64,000 bases of DNA from Billgrantia bachuensis (GTDB taxonomy: Bacteria; Pseudomonadota; Gammaproteobacteria; Pseudomonadales; Halomonadaceae). Both the position numbers and the translations under genes were made by a program. Each line of letters starts with the position of its first letter. Position 1 is the stretch's first letter. The stretch is taken from contig NZ_JAAQTO010000032.1 in assembly GCF_011742165.1 (NCBI RefSeq), positions 53,137 through 117,136 on the forward strand, read 5' to 3'. Below the pieces are notes generated by a model that saw nothing but the letters and a program-made list of their open reading frames with translations, ran no database searches and was not told the DNA's origin. This document shows, piece after piece, positions 53,682 through 63,761 of this stretch.

Positions 53682-54107
53682 ATGTATAGCAAAATCATGG
53701 TTCCTGTCGATCTTGCCCACCTGAAGGTGCTCGAGCCTTCCCTGCAAGCCGTGACCGATCTGGCCCGGCATTATCAGACCGAGGTCTGCTATGTCGGGGT
53801 GACCTCCAGCGCACCGAGCAGCGTGGCCAGGACACCGCAGGAGTACCAGCAGAAGCTGGAGGCGTTTGCCCAGCAGCAGGCAACGGCGCATGGCCAGCCC
53901 GTCAGCGCCCACACCATCAGCAGCTCGGATCCGGTCGCCGATCTCGACGACCTCCTGATCAAGGCGATTGATGACGTGGGCGCCGATCTCGTGGTCATGC
54001 TGACCCACCCACCGAAGCATCTCGACGTCATCATGCCGTCTCACGGTGGCAAGATTGCCACTCATACCGATGCCTCGGTTTTTCTGATCAGGCCACCCCG
54101 CTCCTGA
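53682..54107 (+). CDS. Universal stress protein paired with a BCCT transporter
   Basis: 141 residues with IMVPVDLAHLKVLEP at the start and a C-terminal segment (ADLVVMLTHP, then IMPSHGGKIATHTDASVFLI) in place of the canonical G-2x-G-9x-G-S/T loop, which is only partly kept. A GGAG site precedes the ATG. It starts the pair usp-BCCT, 39 bases from the transporter. In Halomonas the analogous TeaD protein regulates an ectoine transporter; a similar control of this carrier is inferred. Confidence 0.85.
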   Translation: MYSKIMVPVDLAHLKVLEPSLQAVTDLARHYQTEVCYVGVTSSAPSSVARTPQEYQQKLEAFAQQQATAHGQPVSAHTISSSDPVADLDDLLIKAIDDVGADLVVMLTHPPKHLDVIMPSHGGKIATHTDASVFLIRPPRS

Positions 54108-54146
54108 CAGCACTCATTTCATTGCCATCACATCTTCGACGTTTCA

Positions 54147-55826
54147 ATGGGAGAGCGTAACGTGGATAACGATTCTCGCGACGAACGCGCCAAGGAGGCG
54201 GAACCCTCGGAAGGCGTGCCAGCGCCGGAAGGACCTGCCAATCTGATCGATACCGACTATGTCATCGGACAGGATAATCTGGCCACCGACAAGCTCGGCT
54301 TCAGCATAGACCTGCACGGCAAGGTCTTTACCATTTCGGCTCTGGTCACGGTGTTTTTCGTGGTCCTGACCCTTGCTCTGCAGGATCAGGTCGAGCCGCT
54401 GTTCACGGCCGTGCGTGACTGGCTCACCGCTAATCTGGACTGGTTCTTCCTGCTCGCCGGGAACGTTTTCGTGCTGCTGTGCCTGGCGCTGATCGTGTCG
54501 CCGCTGGGCAAGGTGCGCATTGGCGGCATGCATGCCAAGCCGGACTTCAGCTACAGCGGCTGGTTCGCCATGCTGTTTGCCGCCGGCATGGGCATCGGCT
54601 TGATGTTCTACGGTGTCTCCGAGCCGATGTCGCATTTCGGTGCGGCCATGGGTGGCACCACTGTCGAGGATGGCGTGCGCACCGACTGGGCCCCGCTCGG
54701 TGCCGCCGCGGACGACCCAGCAGCCGCAGCTCGCCTGGGCATGGCCGCCACCATCTACCATTGGGGACTTCACCCTTGGGCGATCTACGCCGTGGTGGCA
54801 CTGGCGCTGGCCATCTTTTCGTACAACAAAGGTCTGCCGTTGACCATGCGCTCGATCTTCTACCCGCTGCTGGGTGAGCGGGTATGGGGCTGGCCCGGTC
54901 ACATCGTCGATATCCTGGCGGTGTTCGCCACCCTGTTCGGGCTGGCCACCTCGCTGGGCCTCGGTGCCTCCCAGGCTTCGGCCGGCCTCAGTTTTCTATT
55001 CGGCGTACCCGAGACGGACGCCACCATGGTACTGCTGATACTCGGCATTACCGCCGTCGCCATCGTGTCGATCCTGGCCGGGGTGGACAAGGGCGTGCGC
55101 CGGCTCTCGGAAATCAACATGGGCTTGGCGATACTGCTGCTGCTGTTCGTCATCCTGGTGGGCCCAACCCTGATGATCCTCACCGGCTTCTTCAAGAACC
55201 TGGGCGCCTACGCCGTTCACCTGCTGGCGCTGTCAAACCCCTTCGGCCGCGAGGATGCCAACTTCAGCCAGGGCTGGACCGCTTTCTACTGGGCCTGGTG
55301 GATCTCCTGGTCGCCCTTCGTCGGCATGTTCATTGCGCGCGTCAGTCGTGGACGCAGCGTGCGCGAGTTCCTGATCGCCGTACTGCTGGTGCCGTCGCTG
55401 GTCTCGGTATTGTGGATGACCGCCTTCGGCGGCACCGCCATCGACCAGTTGGTTGGCGACGGCTTCGAGGGCGTGCGCGACGCGACCCTCGAGTTGCAGC
55501 TGTTCGTCATGCTCGGCGAGCTACCGTTGACCGCCATCACTTCGTTCGTGGGAATTGTGCTGGTGGTGGTATTCTTCATCACCTCGTCGGATTCCGGCTC
55601 GCTGGTGATCGATACCATCACCGCTGGGGGCAAGGTCGATGCACCCAAGCCACAGCGGGTATTCTGGGCCATCATCGAGGGCGTCATCGCGATTGCCCTC
55701 TTGCTGGGAGGCGGTCTCGCCGCCCTGCAGGCAATGGCCGTGTCGACGGGATTGCCCTTCACTCTGGTGCTCCTGGTCGGCTGCTATGCCATCGTCAAAG
55801 GCCTGATGAGCGAGCCACGCACCTGA
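54147..55826 (+). CDS. BCCT family betaine/choline/carnitine transporter
   Basis: 559 residues with twelve helices. The glycine stretch MLFAAGMGIGLMFYGVSEPM and the tryptophan-rich segment FYWAWWISWSPFVGMFIARV are the BCCT signatures for sodium and trimethylammonium binding. A long acidic cytoplasmic N-terminus of about 60 residues precedes the first helix. It should import glycine betaine or a similar osmolyte with sodium, consistent with a halophile. Ends before a 13-base hairpin. Confidence 0.92.
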   Translation: MGERNVDNDSRDERAKEAEPSEGVPAPEGPANLIDTDYVIGQDNLATDKLGFSIDLHGKVFTISALVTVFFVVLTLALQDQVEPLFTAVRDWLTANLDWFFLLAGNVFVLLCLALIVSPLGKVRIGGMHAKPDFSYSGWFAMLFAAGMGIGLMFYGVSEPMSHFGAAMGGTTVEDGVRTDWAPLGAAADDPAAAARLGMAATIYHWGLHPWAIYAVVALALAIFSYNKGLPLTMRSIFYPLLGERVWGWPGHIVDILAVFATLFGLATSLGLGASQASAGLSFLFGVPETDATMVLLILGITAVAIVSILAGVDKGVRRLSEINMGLAILLLLFVILVGPTLMILTGFFKNLGAYAVHLLALSNPFGREDANFSQGWTAFYWAWWISWSPFVGMFIARVSRGRSVREFLIAVLLVPSLVSVLWMTAFGGTAIDQLVGDGFEGVRDATLELQLFVMLGELPLTAITSFVGIVLVVVFFITSSDSGSLVIDTITAGGKVDAPKPQRVFWAIIEGVIAIALLLGGGLAALQAMAVSTGLPFTLVLLVGCYAIVKGLMSEPRT

Positions 55827-55840
55827 CCGGTAATAGCCAA

Positions 55841-55870
55841 ACGACAGACGGCCCGATGGCCGTCTGTCGT
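55841..55870 (+). terminator. Hairpin terminator after the BCCT gene
   Basis: ACGACAGACGGCC and its perfect complement around CGAT, 15 bases after the stop. The T-tract is weak. Confidence 0.65.
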
Positions 55871-56068
55871 TGACGACTTCCTTCCTTCAGCTTGCCAACG
55901 TATATGGCTGTCTTCGCTGAACAACCTCAACGAACCTCACCTGCCGAGCTGAAAAATCCTCATTCGTCAAGCGTTTCATACGCCTAACAGCCACTAGCAA
56001 CGTGCTAGCGCTTCGGGCATATTTCGAGTAGATCATTACAACTATGCTTAAGGAGCCGTTCTACGCCC

Positions 56069-57853
56069 ATGATGGCCCCCGAAGACGCCTTTCGTCTGCT
56101 CGCCGATGGCTTGGGCAAGGCCGGCACTCCCCAAGCGTTCGATCATCTGGTCGAACGCTTATCCACGATTCTTGATGGGGAGCATGTGCTCATCGGAAAG
56201 CTGCTTTCCGACAGTGCCTCCATCAGGACCGTCGCCTTCTGGTCGAAGGGCTCGTTTCAGCCCACTTCGGTATATGCTCTGGCTGGCACGCCATGCGAGC
56301 ACGTGTTGAATGACCAAATCTGCAAATTTTCCGATGGCGTTCGTCAACGCTTTCCGGACGACGTCATGCTGCAAGAGCTCGGGGTCGAGAGCTACATTGG
56401 CATTCCGCTACGTGCGCCACAAGGGCATCTCGTCGGCCTGCTCGCGGTTCTCTCCAGCCATCCTCTCGAGCTGGCTGCCTATGCCTCGGAAGTGTTGCGC
56501 ATTGCCGCTACCCAGGCTGGCGCCGAGATGGCGCGGCGGGCAGAGGAGGAGAAGCGACGCAGCAGCGACTACCGCATTCAGCAGCTCATCTATTGGGACA
56601 GCGTCACGGGCTTGCCCAACCGACGCTACTTCATGGAGCGGCTGGAGGAAGCCTGCGAACAGGCCCGTTTGCGTGACAACAACCTGGGGCTGCTCTATCT
56701 CGACCTGCAGCGCTTCCGTCAGATCAACGATACCCAGGGACACGAACTGGGTGATCTCATACTGGCCGAGATTGCCGGTCGCTTGGGCGCCCAGGCCGAA
56801 CCAGGAGAGTTTGTCGCCCGCCTGGGGGGGGACGAGTTCATGGTATTGCTCACCGACACCCGGCCAGCTGCCATGGCTCACGCCATCGAGCGTTATCGCA
56901 ACAGTCTCACTGCGCCGATCCAGTTGTCGGAACGCAGCTTCTCGATTTCCGCCAGTGTCGGCGCAGCGCTGTTCCCCCGCGATGCCGACAATGCCCAATC
57001 GCTGTTCCAGCACGCCAGTATCGCGCTCAACCATGCCAAACGGGACAGTAGCCGTACGCGCTTCTTCACCGCCACCATGGCGGACGAGCTCCACCAGTAC
57101 GAGCTGCTGCAGCTACGTTTCAGCGAGGCTTTGGCCAAGGGTAAGCTAACGCTCGCCTTCCAGCCCCAGTTCAGCCTCAAGACAGGCAAGCTGACCGGCG
57201 CCGAAGCCTTGTGCCGCTGGCATGACGAGATCCTGGGCCACGTCAGCCCAGGCACCTTCATTCCGTTGGCGGAGGAGCAGGGCCTCATCTGTGCCTTGGG
57301 CGAATGGGTGCTGGAAGCTGCCTGCCAACAGCTCATGGCCTGGGAGCGTCAGGGCAAGCCGTTCCCCGGCCGGCTGAGTGTCAACGTCTCGGCCCAGCAG
57401 ATGGACGACCCGCGCCTGGCCGAGCATATCCAGCGTATCGCCACACGCATTGCCCCAGGCAAGCTGGGGCTGGAACTCACCGAAAGCGGCCTGATGCGCA
57501 ACCCCGAGCAGACGGTGCGAATCACCAGGGCACTATGCAAGGCGGGGTTCAGCCTGGCGATCGATGACTTCGGCACGGGCTATTCATCACTGTCCTACCT
57601 CAAGCGCTTTGCCGCCGACACCCTGAAGATCGACATGTCCTTCGTCCAGGACATGCTCAAGAGCAGCCATGATCACGCCATCGTGTCCACCATCATCGCC
57701 ATGGCCCAGACCCTGGGCATGCTGACGGTGGCCGAGGGCGTCGAAGCCGCCGAACAGGCCGAGGCCTTGCGTGCACTGGGCTGTACCGGAGTCCAAGGTT
57801 TTCATTTCGGCCGCCCCGTGGATGGCGATACTTTCGCCGAACTCTGGCTATGA
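56069..57853 (+). CDS. GAF-GGDEF-EAL cyclic di-GMP enzyme
   Basis: 594 residues. A GAF sensor (about 20-155) is followed by a diguanylate cyclase domain with an intact GGDEF (253-257) and a phosphodiesterase domain with intact EAL (379-381), DFGTGYSSLSYLKRF and LKIDMSFV motifs. Both activities look possible; there is no RxxD inhibitory site before GGDEF. No membrane helix, so it senses a cytoplasmic ligand or partner. It is a single gene, convergent with the exonuclease. Confidence 0.92.
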   Translation: MMAPEDAFRLLADGLGKAGTPQAFDHLVERLSTILDGEHVLIGKLLSDSASIRTVAFWSKGSFQPTSVYALAGTPCEHVLNDQICKFSDGVRQRFPDDVMLQELGVESYIGIPLRAPQGHLVGLLAVLSSHPLELAAYASEVLRIAATQAGAEMARRAEEEKRRSSDYRIQQLIYWDSVTGLPNRRYFMERLEEACEQARLRDNNLGLLYLDLQRFRQINDTQGHELGDLILAEIAGRLGAQAEPGEFVARLGGDEFMVLLTDTRPAAMAHAIERYRNSLTAPIQLSERSFSISASVGAALFPRDADNAQSLFQHASIALNHAKRDSSRTRFFTATMADELHQYELLQLRFSEALAKGKLTLAFQPQFSLKTGKLTGAEALCRWHDEILGHVSPGTFIPLAEEQGLICALGEWVLEAACQQLMAWERQGKPFPGRLSVNVSAQQMDDPRLAEHIQRIATRIAPGKLGLELTESGLMRNPEQTVRITRALCKAGFSLAIDDFGTGYSSLSYLKRFAADTLKIDMSFVQDMLKSSHDHAIVSTIIAMAQTLGMLTVAEGVEAAEQAEALRALGCTGVQGFHFGRPVDGDTFAELWL

Positions 57854-57855
57854 GG

Positions 57856-58581
57856 CTAGGTCCATAGCGCGCTGACGGGATGCATGGGATCGTAGTGCCT
57901 CGCCACCTGAGCCTGGAACAGCTCGGCCGTTGCCAGTGCATCAATCATGGCATGATGCCCCTGATAATCAGGCAACCCGTAGCGCCGACGACTGTCGCCC
58001 AGGCGTATCGAAACGGGCGGGCGCCGCATCCAGCGCCTCAGGCGCGACCACAGCGAAAGCCGATGAAGACGGGCTTCCAGCGACATCGTATCGATCATCG
58101 GGAACCGAACTCCCTCTCCCAGCCGCGCCTTGATCGCCTCATCGAGAAAGGGCCGCTCGATGTGTCGAAAGTGCACCACGACGATTCGCCCCGCCAGTGC
58201 CTCGAGCAGCTCGGGCAGGATCTCCTCCAGGTCCGGTGCCTTGGCCACTTCAGAGTGCGTGATGTGGTGATAGGTTATCGAGGCCTCGGATAGCGGGCGG
58301 CTGGGGCGCACCACCCAGTAGCGCCGCTCGGCCACAGGGATTCGCCTCAGGCTGAAGGGCACCAGGCCGATGCTGACGATGGCATGTCGCTGCACGTCGA
58401 GGCCGGTGGTTTCCAGATCCAGGGCCACCAGCGGCGCCTCGCCAATTGGCGTCTCGGGAGCTGGACAGCCCGCCGCGAAGAACGCCTCCAGCGAAGGATC
58501 CCGCACTTCGGCCGCCCGGCGCTGCATGTAGGAGGGCCACTCATGGCCCTGCGAGCGCGCAGTCAATCGGTGAGACAGCAT
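57856..58581 (-). CDS. DnaQ-like 3'-5' exonuclease
   Basis: 241 residues. Exo I is ALDLETTGLD (D and E residues), Exo II region is VVVHFRHIERPFLDEAI, and the Exo III part is GHHAMIDALATAELF with the H and D of DEDDh enzymes. The first 45 residues are an extension. It ends three bases from the convergent GGDEF-EAL gene and starts three bases after the CAP-CBS-DUF294 gene; this pair is commonly adjacent in gammaproteobacteria. Confidence 0.88.
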   Translation of the reverse strand: MLSHRLTARSQGHEWPSYMQRRAAEVRDPSLEAFFAAGCPAPETPIGEAPLVALDLETTGLDVQRHAIVSIGLVPFSLRRIPVAERRYWVVRPSRPLSEASITYHHITHSEVAKAPDLEEILPELLEALAGRIVVVHFRHIERPFLDEAIKARLGEGVRFPMIDTMSLEARLHRLSLWSRLRRWMRRPPVSIRLGDSRRRYGLPDYQGHHAMIDALATAELFQAQVARHYDPMHPVSALWT

Positions 58582-58584
58582 GGC

Positions 58585-60498
58585 TCAGCGCGCTCGGCCA
58601 GTGTGCGCCGGCACCGGGTAGCGATACTTCAGGAATTTCTGGGCATGGCTCAATACCTGAAAGGCATCCTTCAAGTGGTGACGCTCATTGTCGGCAACGT
58701 TTTCCGGCTCGATGTTGTTGTCCGGCTCATGCTCATGCTGCAGGTCGAAGACCTGATGGCGAAGCCGCACCATGGAGAGCAACTCCATGGCATAGCGCAG
58801 CTTGTCGCCGACGCCTGGAGCCAGCAATTGTGTGGCGGCAATATCATCTAGCCGCTCGAAGCTGTTCTGGGCACGCGAGCCGCAGGCCAGCGCATGGACA
58901 CGGATCAGATCGACCAACGGAGCCGTTCCCCGGCGCTTGAGATTGATCGAGTTATTGTGCTTGCCATCCTTCTCCATCACAAAGGTGCGAAAGAAGCCCA
59001 GCGGCGGCTTACGATTCAGTGCGTTACGCGCCATGGCTGCCAGGAAGCGAGGACTATCCGGCGCCTTCGTGGCAATCACATCCTGCAGTTGCTCGACGTA
59101 GGCCTCCTCGCCATAGGCACTGTCGAGATCGAAGAAGATCGAACAGTGCAGTAGCCGCTCCGGTGTCGGCGACTCTATCCACTCGGTGAAATAACGCTTC
59201 CAGACAGACACCGGCTGGCGCCACTGGGGATTGGTCGCCATCACGTCGCCCTTGCAGTAGGCATAGCCGCAGGCCGCCAGGCCATCACTGACGAACTGTG
59301 CCAGGGCAAGGAAGTAGGCATCGTGCCGCGCTGGTTCGAAGTCGTCGGCGAGGATCAGGGCATTGTCCTGGTCGGTGACGATGGTCTGCTCGTTGCGCGC
59401 CATGGACCCATTGACCATGAAGCAGTACGCCACTGGCGGCGGCCCCAGCGTCTCCTCGGCCAGCTCCAGCAGGCGACGCACGAAGCTGCGACCGATAGTG
59501 GACAGGGCGCTCCCGACCATCTGCGAGTTGGCTCCCTCATCCACCATGCGCATGAACGCCGCACGTACGTCGGGTGCCAACCGGGCCAACCCTTCGATAC
59601 TGGACTGGTGAAAGATATTGCTGACCAGATAGAGGCTGCTGTGGGTCTCGTAGCGGATAATATCGGACAGATGCACGATCCCCACCGGACGGCGCCGATA
59701 CAGCACCGGCAAATGGTGGATGTTGTTACGCAGCATGCACAGCATGGCTTCGTGCACCGATTCGTCCGATTGGATGGTGATCAGCCGTCCGCTCGCCAGC
59801 TCGCCCACGGGCGTATCCGGCGATAGCCCCTCCGCCACGATACGAGTACGAAAATCGCTATCGGTCAGGATGCCGCGTAGTCGCCAAGGGCGATCCTCGC
59901 TGTCGAAGAAGGTATACCGCGGGTCGCCGTCCGGCTCGTCGAGAATCAACGCTGCCGAGGCCTGAGCTTCGGTAATCTGGCGTGCCGCCTCCTGAATCGA
60001 CGCGCCCGCCTCGACCATCACCGGGTAGCGCGTGACCAGCTTGCGCACCCGTGTGATCATCATGTCGTTGGCCTTCTTGTGCTCCTCCACCGCCGCTTCC
60101 AGCCGCGGGCGCTCCAGCTCTACGAAATCGGCAAAATTTTCGTCGGCTTCGCACAGGTGCTGAAAGACCGTCTCGGGGATGTGATAGATCAGGGTGTCTT
60201 CCAACGCGCGGGCAGGGAAGCGCACCCGATTGTTTCTCAGCAGACTGAAATGGCCAAAGATGTCGCCCTCGCCCAGGCGATCGTAGAGATCGCCCGTACG
60301 CCGCCGAACCTCCACCGCTCCACTACGGATATAGCAAAGTTCATGAAGTTCCTGGTCGAGCTGGAGTATGTCGGAGCCGGCCTTGAAATAACTCACCTCG
60401 ACTCGCCCGGCCACGCTGTCGAGCAGTTCGTCATCGAGGGCATCGAAAGGGGGGAATCGCCCCATGTGCTGCCGAATTTCGAGTAGTTCCGCATCCAT
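58585..60498 (-). CDS. CAP-CBS-DUF294 nucleotidyltransferase-like signalling protein
   Basis: 637 residues. An N-terminal cyclic-nucleotide-binding-like domain (about 10-130), then paired CBS domains (one segment LASGRLITIQSDESVHEAML), then a DUF294 nucleotidyltransferase core with NGSMARNEQTIVTDQDNALI (GS, R and D-x-D residues) and the C-terminal helical DUF294 domain. This layout is usual for putative GlnD-like regulators. Activity is not established. Co-transcribed with the exonuclease gene. Confidence 0.88.
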   Translation of the reverse strand: MDAELLEIRQHMGRFPPFDALDDELLDSVAGRVEVSYFKAGSDILQLDQELHELCYIRSGAVEVRRRTGDLYDRLGEGDIFGHFSLLRNNRVRFPARALEDTLIYHIPETVFQHLCEADENFADFVELERPRLEAAVEEHKKANDMMITRVRKLVTRYPVMVEAGASIQEAARQITEAQASAALILDEPDGDPRYTFFDSEDRPWRLRGILTDSDFRTRIVAEGLSPDTPVGELASGRLITIQSDESVHEAMLCMLRNNIHHLPVLYRRRPVGIVHLSDIIRYETHSSLYLVSNIFHQSSIEGLARLAPDVRAAFMRMVDEGANSQMVGSALSTIGRSFVRRLLELAEETLGPPPVAYCFMVNGSMARNEQTIVTDQDNALILADDFEPARHDAYFLALAQFVSDGLAACGYAYCKGDVMATNPQWRQPVSVWKRYFTEWIESPTPERLLHCSIFFDLDSAYGEEAYVEQLQDVIATKAPDSPRFLAAMARNALNRKPPLGFFRTFVMEKDGKHNNSINLKRRGTAPLVDLIRVHALACGSRAQNSFERLDDIAATQLLAPGVGDKLRYAMELLSMVRLRHQVFDLQHEHEPDNNIEPENVADNERHHLKDAFQVLSHAQKFLKYRYPVPAHTGRAR

Positions 60499-60574
60499 GT
60501 CCTGTCAGGCTCCAACTGGCGATGCCAAGCATTCATCATACCCTGAGGGTAGAGCGCCATAGACTCCCGACACA

Positions 60575-60602
60575 AGAAAGGCCACCCGAGGGTGGCCTTT
60601 CT
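60575..60602 (-). terminator. Bidirectional terminator near the DUF4168 gene
   Basis: AGAAAGGCCACC and GGTGGCCTTTCT, 12-base arms with a CGAG loop. It follows the DUF4168 gene on the minus strand and precedes the CAP-CBS gene. Confidence 0.7.
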
Positions 60603-60624
60603 CACTTGGATGGCGCAGGTCGAT

Positions 60625-61014
60625 TTACGACTGCTCGGCCATCTGCTGCACGCGCTGCATCAGCTCAGGATCCTGCTGGATGGCATGACCGATGGCGTTG
60701 AAGGTATCCACGTCGAGGCCATTATCCTCGACCACTTCGACCATTTTGTCGTTGGCTTCCATGCGCACTTCCTGCTGGGCCTGCTCGTCTTCGGCCGCAT
60801 GCAGACGCTCGGTGTACTCTTGGGAAATCACCGCGATTTCCTGGGAGGCATCGGCAAACTGCTGCAGCTGATCGTCGGAGAAGTCCTGTGCGGGTGCCTG
60901 CGCTTGCGGCTGGCCGGCAGGATCCTGGGCGGGGTCCTGCTGAGCGTGCGCCTGTACGGTCATCAGCCCGGCGGTGAGCAGGGCGGCCGAGAACAGTGCA
61001 GTCATCCGTTGCAT
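60625..61014 (-). CDS. DUF4168 secreted protein
   Basis: 129 residues from ATG 61014 with GGAGG five bases upstream (an ATG at 61026 is a poorer choice). Signal peptide (TALFSAALLTAGLMTVQAHA), a proline/glutamine linker, then the DUF4168 core: FSDDQLQQFADASQEIAVIS, then VEDNGLDVDTFNAIGHAIQQ and DPELMQRVQQM. Periplasmic protein of unknown role. Monocistronic. Confidence 0.85.
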   Translation of the reverse strand: MQRMTALFSAALLTAGLMTVQAHAQQDPAQDPAGQPQAQAPAQDFSDDQLQQFADASQEIAVISQEYTERLHAAEDEQAQQEVRMEANDKMVEVVEDNGLDVDTFNAIGHAIQQDPELMQRVQQMAEQS

Positions 61015-61230
61015 GAATACCTCCAAAGGGAGTTGCTGTGAGTGTAGGAAGTCTGACGGAAGGGAACGAATGGAGTTCAGTTTTTTATGTTACGTAATGT
61101 AAATAAACATTGGCTTGTGCGCCCATAGCGAAACGCTTCGATAAAAAGTTAACCTGCTAGCTTTCGCCTGTTTCGCCAAACACGTATCTTCAACAGCCCG
61201 ATTGTCTGTGTACAAGGACCGCTTTCCCTC

Positions 61231-62145
61231 ATGACGTCGTCCGCCAACTCTCGTCTCGACACCGCGCTGCTGGCCAGCATGCCGGTGCTGTTCGTGGCTC
61301 TGTGGAGTACCGGGTTCATTGGCGCCAAGTTCGGCCTGCCCCACGCCGAACCCTTTACCTTCCTCTTCGTTCGCTTCGTGCTGACTCTCGCCCTGCTGAT
61401 TCCTCTAGTGAAACTGATGGGAAGCGGCTGGCCGACGAGCTGGAGGCTATGGGGGCATATCGCCGTATCGGGTTTGCTGGTCCATGCGGCCTATCTCGGC
61501 GGCGTCTTCTATGGCATCTATCTGGGCATGCCGGCGGGCCTCACGGCGCTACTTGTCGGCCTGCAGCCGCTGTTGACTGCCACTCTGGCAGGCCCCTTGC
61601 TGGGCGAGCGCATCACTGCCATCCAATGGCTGGGATTGGCCTTGGGGCTGGCCGGCATCGCCATGGTACTGGGCAGCAAGCTCGATCCGGGTGCCGCCCT
61701 GTTCCAGGGCTTCGGTTTCGCTGCCCTGGCCTGCGTTCTCGTCGCCCTGACGGGCATTACCCTGGGCACGCTCTATCAGAAGCGCTTCTGCACCGGCATG
61801 CCGCTGCTCTCGGGCACGGTGGTGCAGTATCTCTCCGCCAGTGCAGTGCTCGGCCTCGGTGCCCTGCTGCTCGAGGAACGCCACATCGAGTGGGCACCAA
61901 CCTTCGTGCTGACCTTGGGCTGGCTGGTGCTGGTCCTTTCCATCGCTGCCATTCTGTTGCTGATGGCACTGATTCGTCGCGGCGAAGCCTCGCGCGTCGC
62001 CAGCCTCTTTTACCTCGTGCCGCCCGTCACGGCACTACAGGCCTGGTTGCTATTCGACGAACACCTGCCGCTGATGGCGCTGGTCGGTATGGCCATTACC
62101 ATTGTGGGTGTTGTTCTAGCGGCACGCGGACAGGCACGCCGCTAA
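61231..62145 (+). CDS. EamA/DMT family transporter
   Basis: 304 residues with ten membrane helices in two five-helix EamA repeats (TGFIGAKFGLPHAEPFTFLF opens the first). Likely an exporter of amino acids or small metabolites; substrate unknown. The second repeat ends with WLLFDEHLPLMALVGMAITI, the usual final part. Single gene; convergent with mtgA. Confidence 0.88.
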   Translation: MTSSANSRLDTALLASMPVLFVALWSTGFIGAKFGLPHAEPFTFLFVRFVLTLALLIPLVKLMGSGWPTSWRLWGHIAVSGLLVHAAYLGGVFYGIYLGMPAGLTALLVGLQPLLTATLAGPLLGERITAIQWLGLALGLAGIAMVLGSKLDPGAALFQGFGFAALACVLVALTGITLGTLYQKRFCTGMPLLSGTVVQYLSASAVLGLGALLLEERHIEWAPTFVLTLGWLVLVLSIAAILLLMALIRRGEASRVASLFYLVPPVTALQAWLLFDEHLPLMALVGMAITIVGVVLAARGQARR

Positions 62146-62168
62146 ATCCGGCCATTCCCAGGTTGAGG

Positions 62169-62882
62169 TCAATCGGCCGTCAGTTGGTCGAGATAGTGCA
62201 CCCCACCGAGGTTACGCATCTGCTGGCGAATCCACTGGCTGCGGCGTTCCACGCGTGGCCCGGGCCGGCTGGCGTCCCAGCCCCTGGGATTGGGCAGGAT
62301 CGCCGCCAGGCGGCTGGCATGCATCTCGTTGAGGCGATCGGCGGAAACCCCGAAGTAGTGCTGGCCGGCAGCCTCCAGGCCGAACACACCATGATCCCAC
62401 TCGACGATATTGAGGTAGACCTCGAAGATACGCTGCTTCGGCCATAGCGCCTCGATCAGTATGGTGAACCAGGCTTCGAACCCCTTGCGCACCCAGTTGC
62501 GTCCCGTCCACAGGAACAGGTTCTTGGCGGTCTGCTGACTGATGGTGCTGGCCCCACGCAGGCGCTCCCCGTTGCGGCTCGCCTCCCAGGCCCGGCGCAT
62601 CTCGTCCACATCGAAACCATGATGAACGGCAAAGCGCTGATCCTCGGCGGCGATCACCGCGAGCTTGGCATGGCCGGAGAGCTCCTCCCAGGGGCGCCAC
62701 TGATGCCGGATGGGCAGCGATTCTCCGGCCACCCACGCTTCGACCTTGCGTTCGAGCATTACCATGGAGCCGTATACCGGCACATACCGCAGCAAGACCA
62801 CCATGATAATGGACAGTACGACGAAGGCGGCCCCGACAAGGGCCGCCCAACGTAGCGCGCGATACAACCAGTCCTGGATCAT
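62169..62882 (-). CDS. mtgA: Monofunctional peptidoglycan transglycosylase MtgA
   Basis: 237 residues with one N-terminal membrane helix. The GT51 motifs are present: IAAEDQRFAVHHGFD with the catalytic glutamate, GASTISQQTAKNLFLW, and KQRIFEVYLNIVEWDHGVFG. It polymerises lipid II glycan chains at the inner membrane and has no transpeptidase domain. It is 24 bases after fghA on the same strand. Confidence 0.93.
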   Translation of the reverse strand: MIQDWLYRALRWAALVGAAFVVLSIIMVVLLRYVPVYGSMVMLERKVEAWVAGESLPIRHQWRPWEELSGHAKLAVIAAEDQRFAVHHGFDVDEMRRAWEASRNGERLRGASTISQQTAKNLFLWTGRNWVRKGFEAWFTILIEALWPKQRIFEVYLNIVEWDHGVFGLEAAGQHYFGVSADRLNEMHASRLAAILPNPRGWDASRPGPRVERRSQWIRQQMRNLGGVHYLDQLTAD

Positions 62883-62906
62883 GTACCACCCTGGCGGGTG
62901 GAGCGC

Positions 62907-63761
62907 TCAGCGCTTGTGGAGATGCTCGGCATGGTAGCGCAGGTGATCCTCGATGAAGGTGGCGATGAAGAAATAGCTATGATCATACCCTGGCTGACGA
63001 CGCAGCGTCAGGGGGTGATCGTGTTCTTCACATACCGCCTCGAGGCGCTCTGGCTTGAGTTGCTCCTCCAGGAACTGGTCCGCCTCCCCCTGGTCGATGA
63101 AGAGATGCTGGCTCGAAGCGCCTTTGGCCACCAATTCGCAGGCATCGTACTGCGTCCATGCACCGGGATCGTCGCCCAGATATTCACGGAAGGCCTTGCG
63201 GCCCCAAGGGCACTGGGTGGGATTGACGATCGGCGAGAAAGCCGACACCGAGCGGTAATGCCCAGGGCGGCGCAGCGCCAGGGTGAGCGCCCCATGACCA
63301 CCCATCGAGTGACCGCTGATCGCTTCCCGTCCATTGACCGGAAAATGCTGACGCACCACCGAGGGCAGCTCCTCGGCCACGTAGTCATACATTCGATAGT
63401 GCTGTTTCCAGGGCTCCTGGGTGGCATTGACGTAGAAGCCTGCCCCCGAACCGAAGTCATAGCTATCGTGCTCGCCCGGGAGATCGGTACCTCGCGGACT
63501 GGTATCGGGGCAGACGATGGCAATGCCGAGCTCAGCCGCTACACGATGCGCGCCCGCTTTCTGCATGAAGTTCTCGTCGGTGCAGGTCAGCCCCGACAGC
63601 CACCACAGTAGCGGTACGCGCTCCGTCTCGGCCTGTGGTGGCAGATAGATGGCGAACTCCATCTCGCAATCCAGCGCCCGCGAACGATGCCGGTAGCGCT
63701 TGTGCCAGCCGCCGAAGCTCTTGTTGCTCGATACCGGCTCGAGATTCTCGGTCATGGTCAT
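62907..63761 (-). CDS. fghA: S-formylglutathione hydrolase
   Basis: 284 residues of the esterase D family, with the nucleophile elbow GHSMGGHGAL, oxyanion region WLSGLTCTDENF and the C-terminal histidine segment QPGYDHSYFFIATFIEDH. It hydrolyses S-formylglutathione to formate and glutathione in formaldehyde detoxification. It lies downstream of the adhC end, the standard operon order. Confidence 0.95.
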   Translation of the reverse strand: MTMTENLEPVSSNKSFGGWHKRYRHRSRALDCEMEFAIYLPPQAETERVPLLWWLSGLTCTDENFMQKAGAHRVAAELGIAIVCPDTSPRGTDLPGEHDSYDFGSGAGFYVNATQEPWKQHYRMYDYVAEELPSVVRQHFPVNGREAISGHSMGGHGALTLALRRPGHYRSVSAFSPIVNPTQCPWGRKAFREYLGDDPGAWTQYDACELVAKGASSQHLFIDQGEADQFLEEQLKPERLEAVCEEHDHPLTLRRQPGYDHSYFFIATFIEDHLRYHAEHLHKR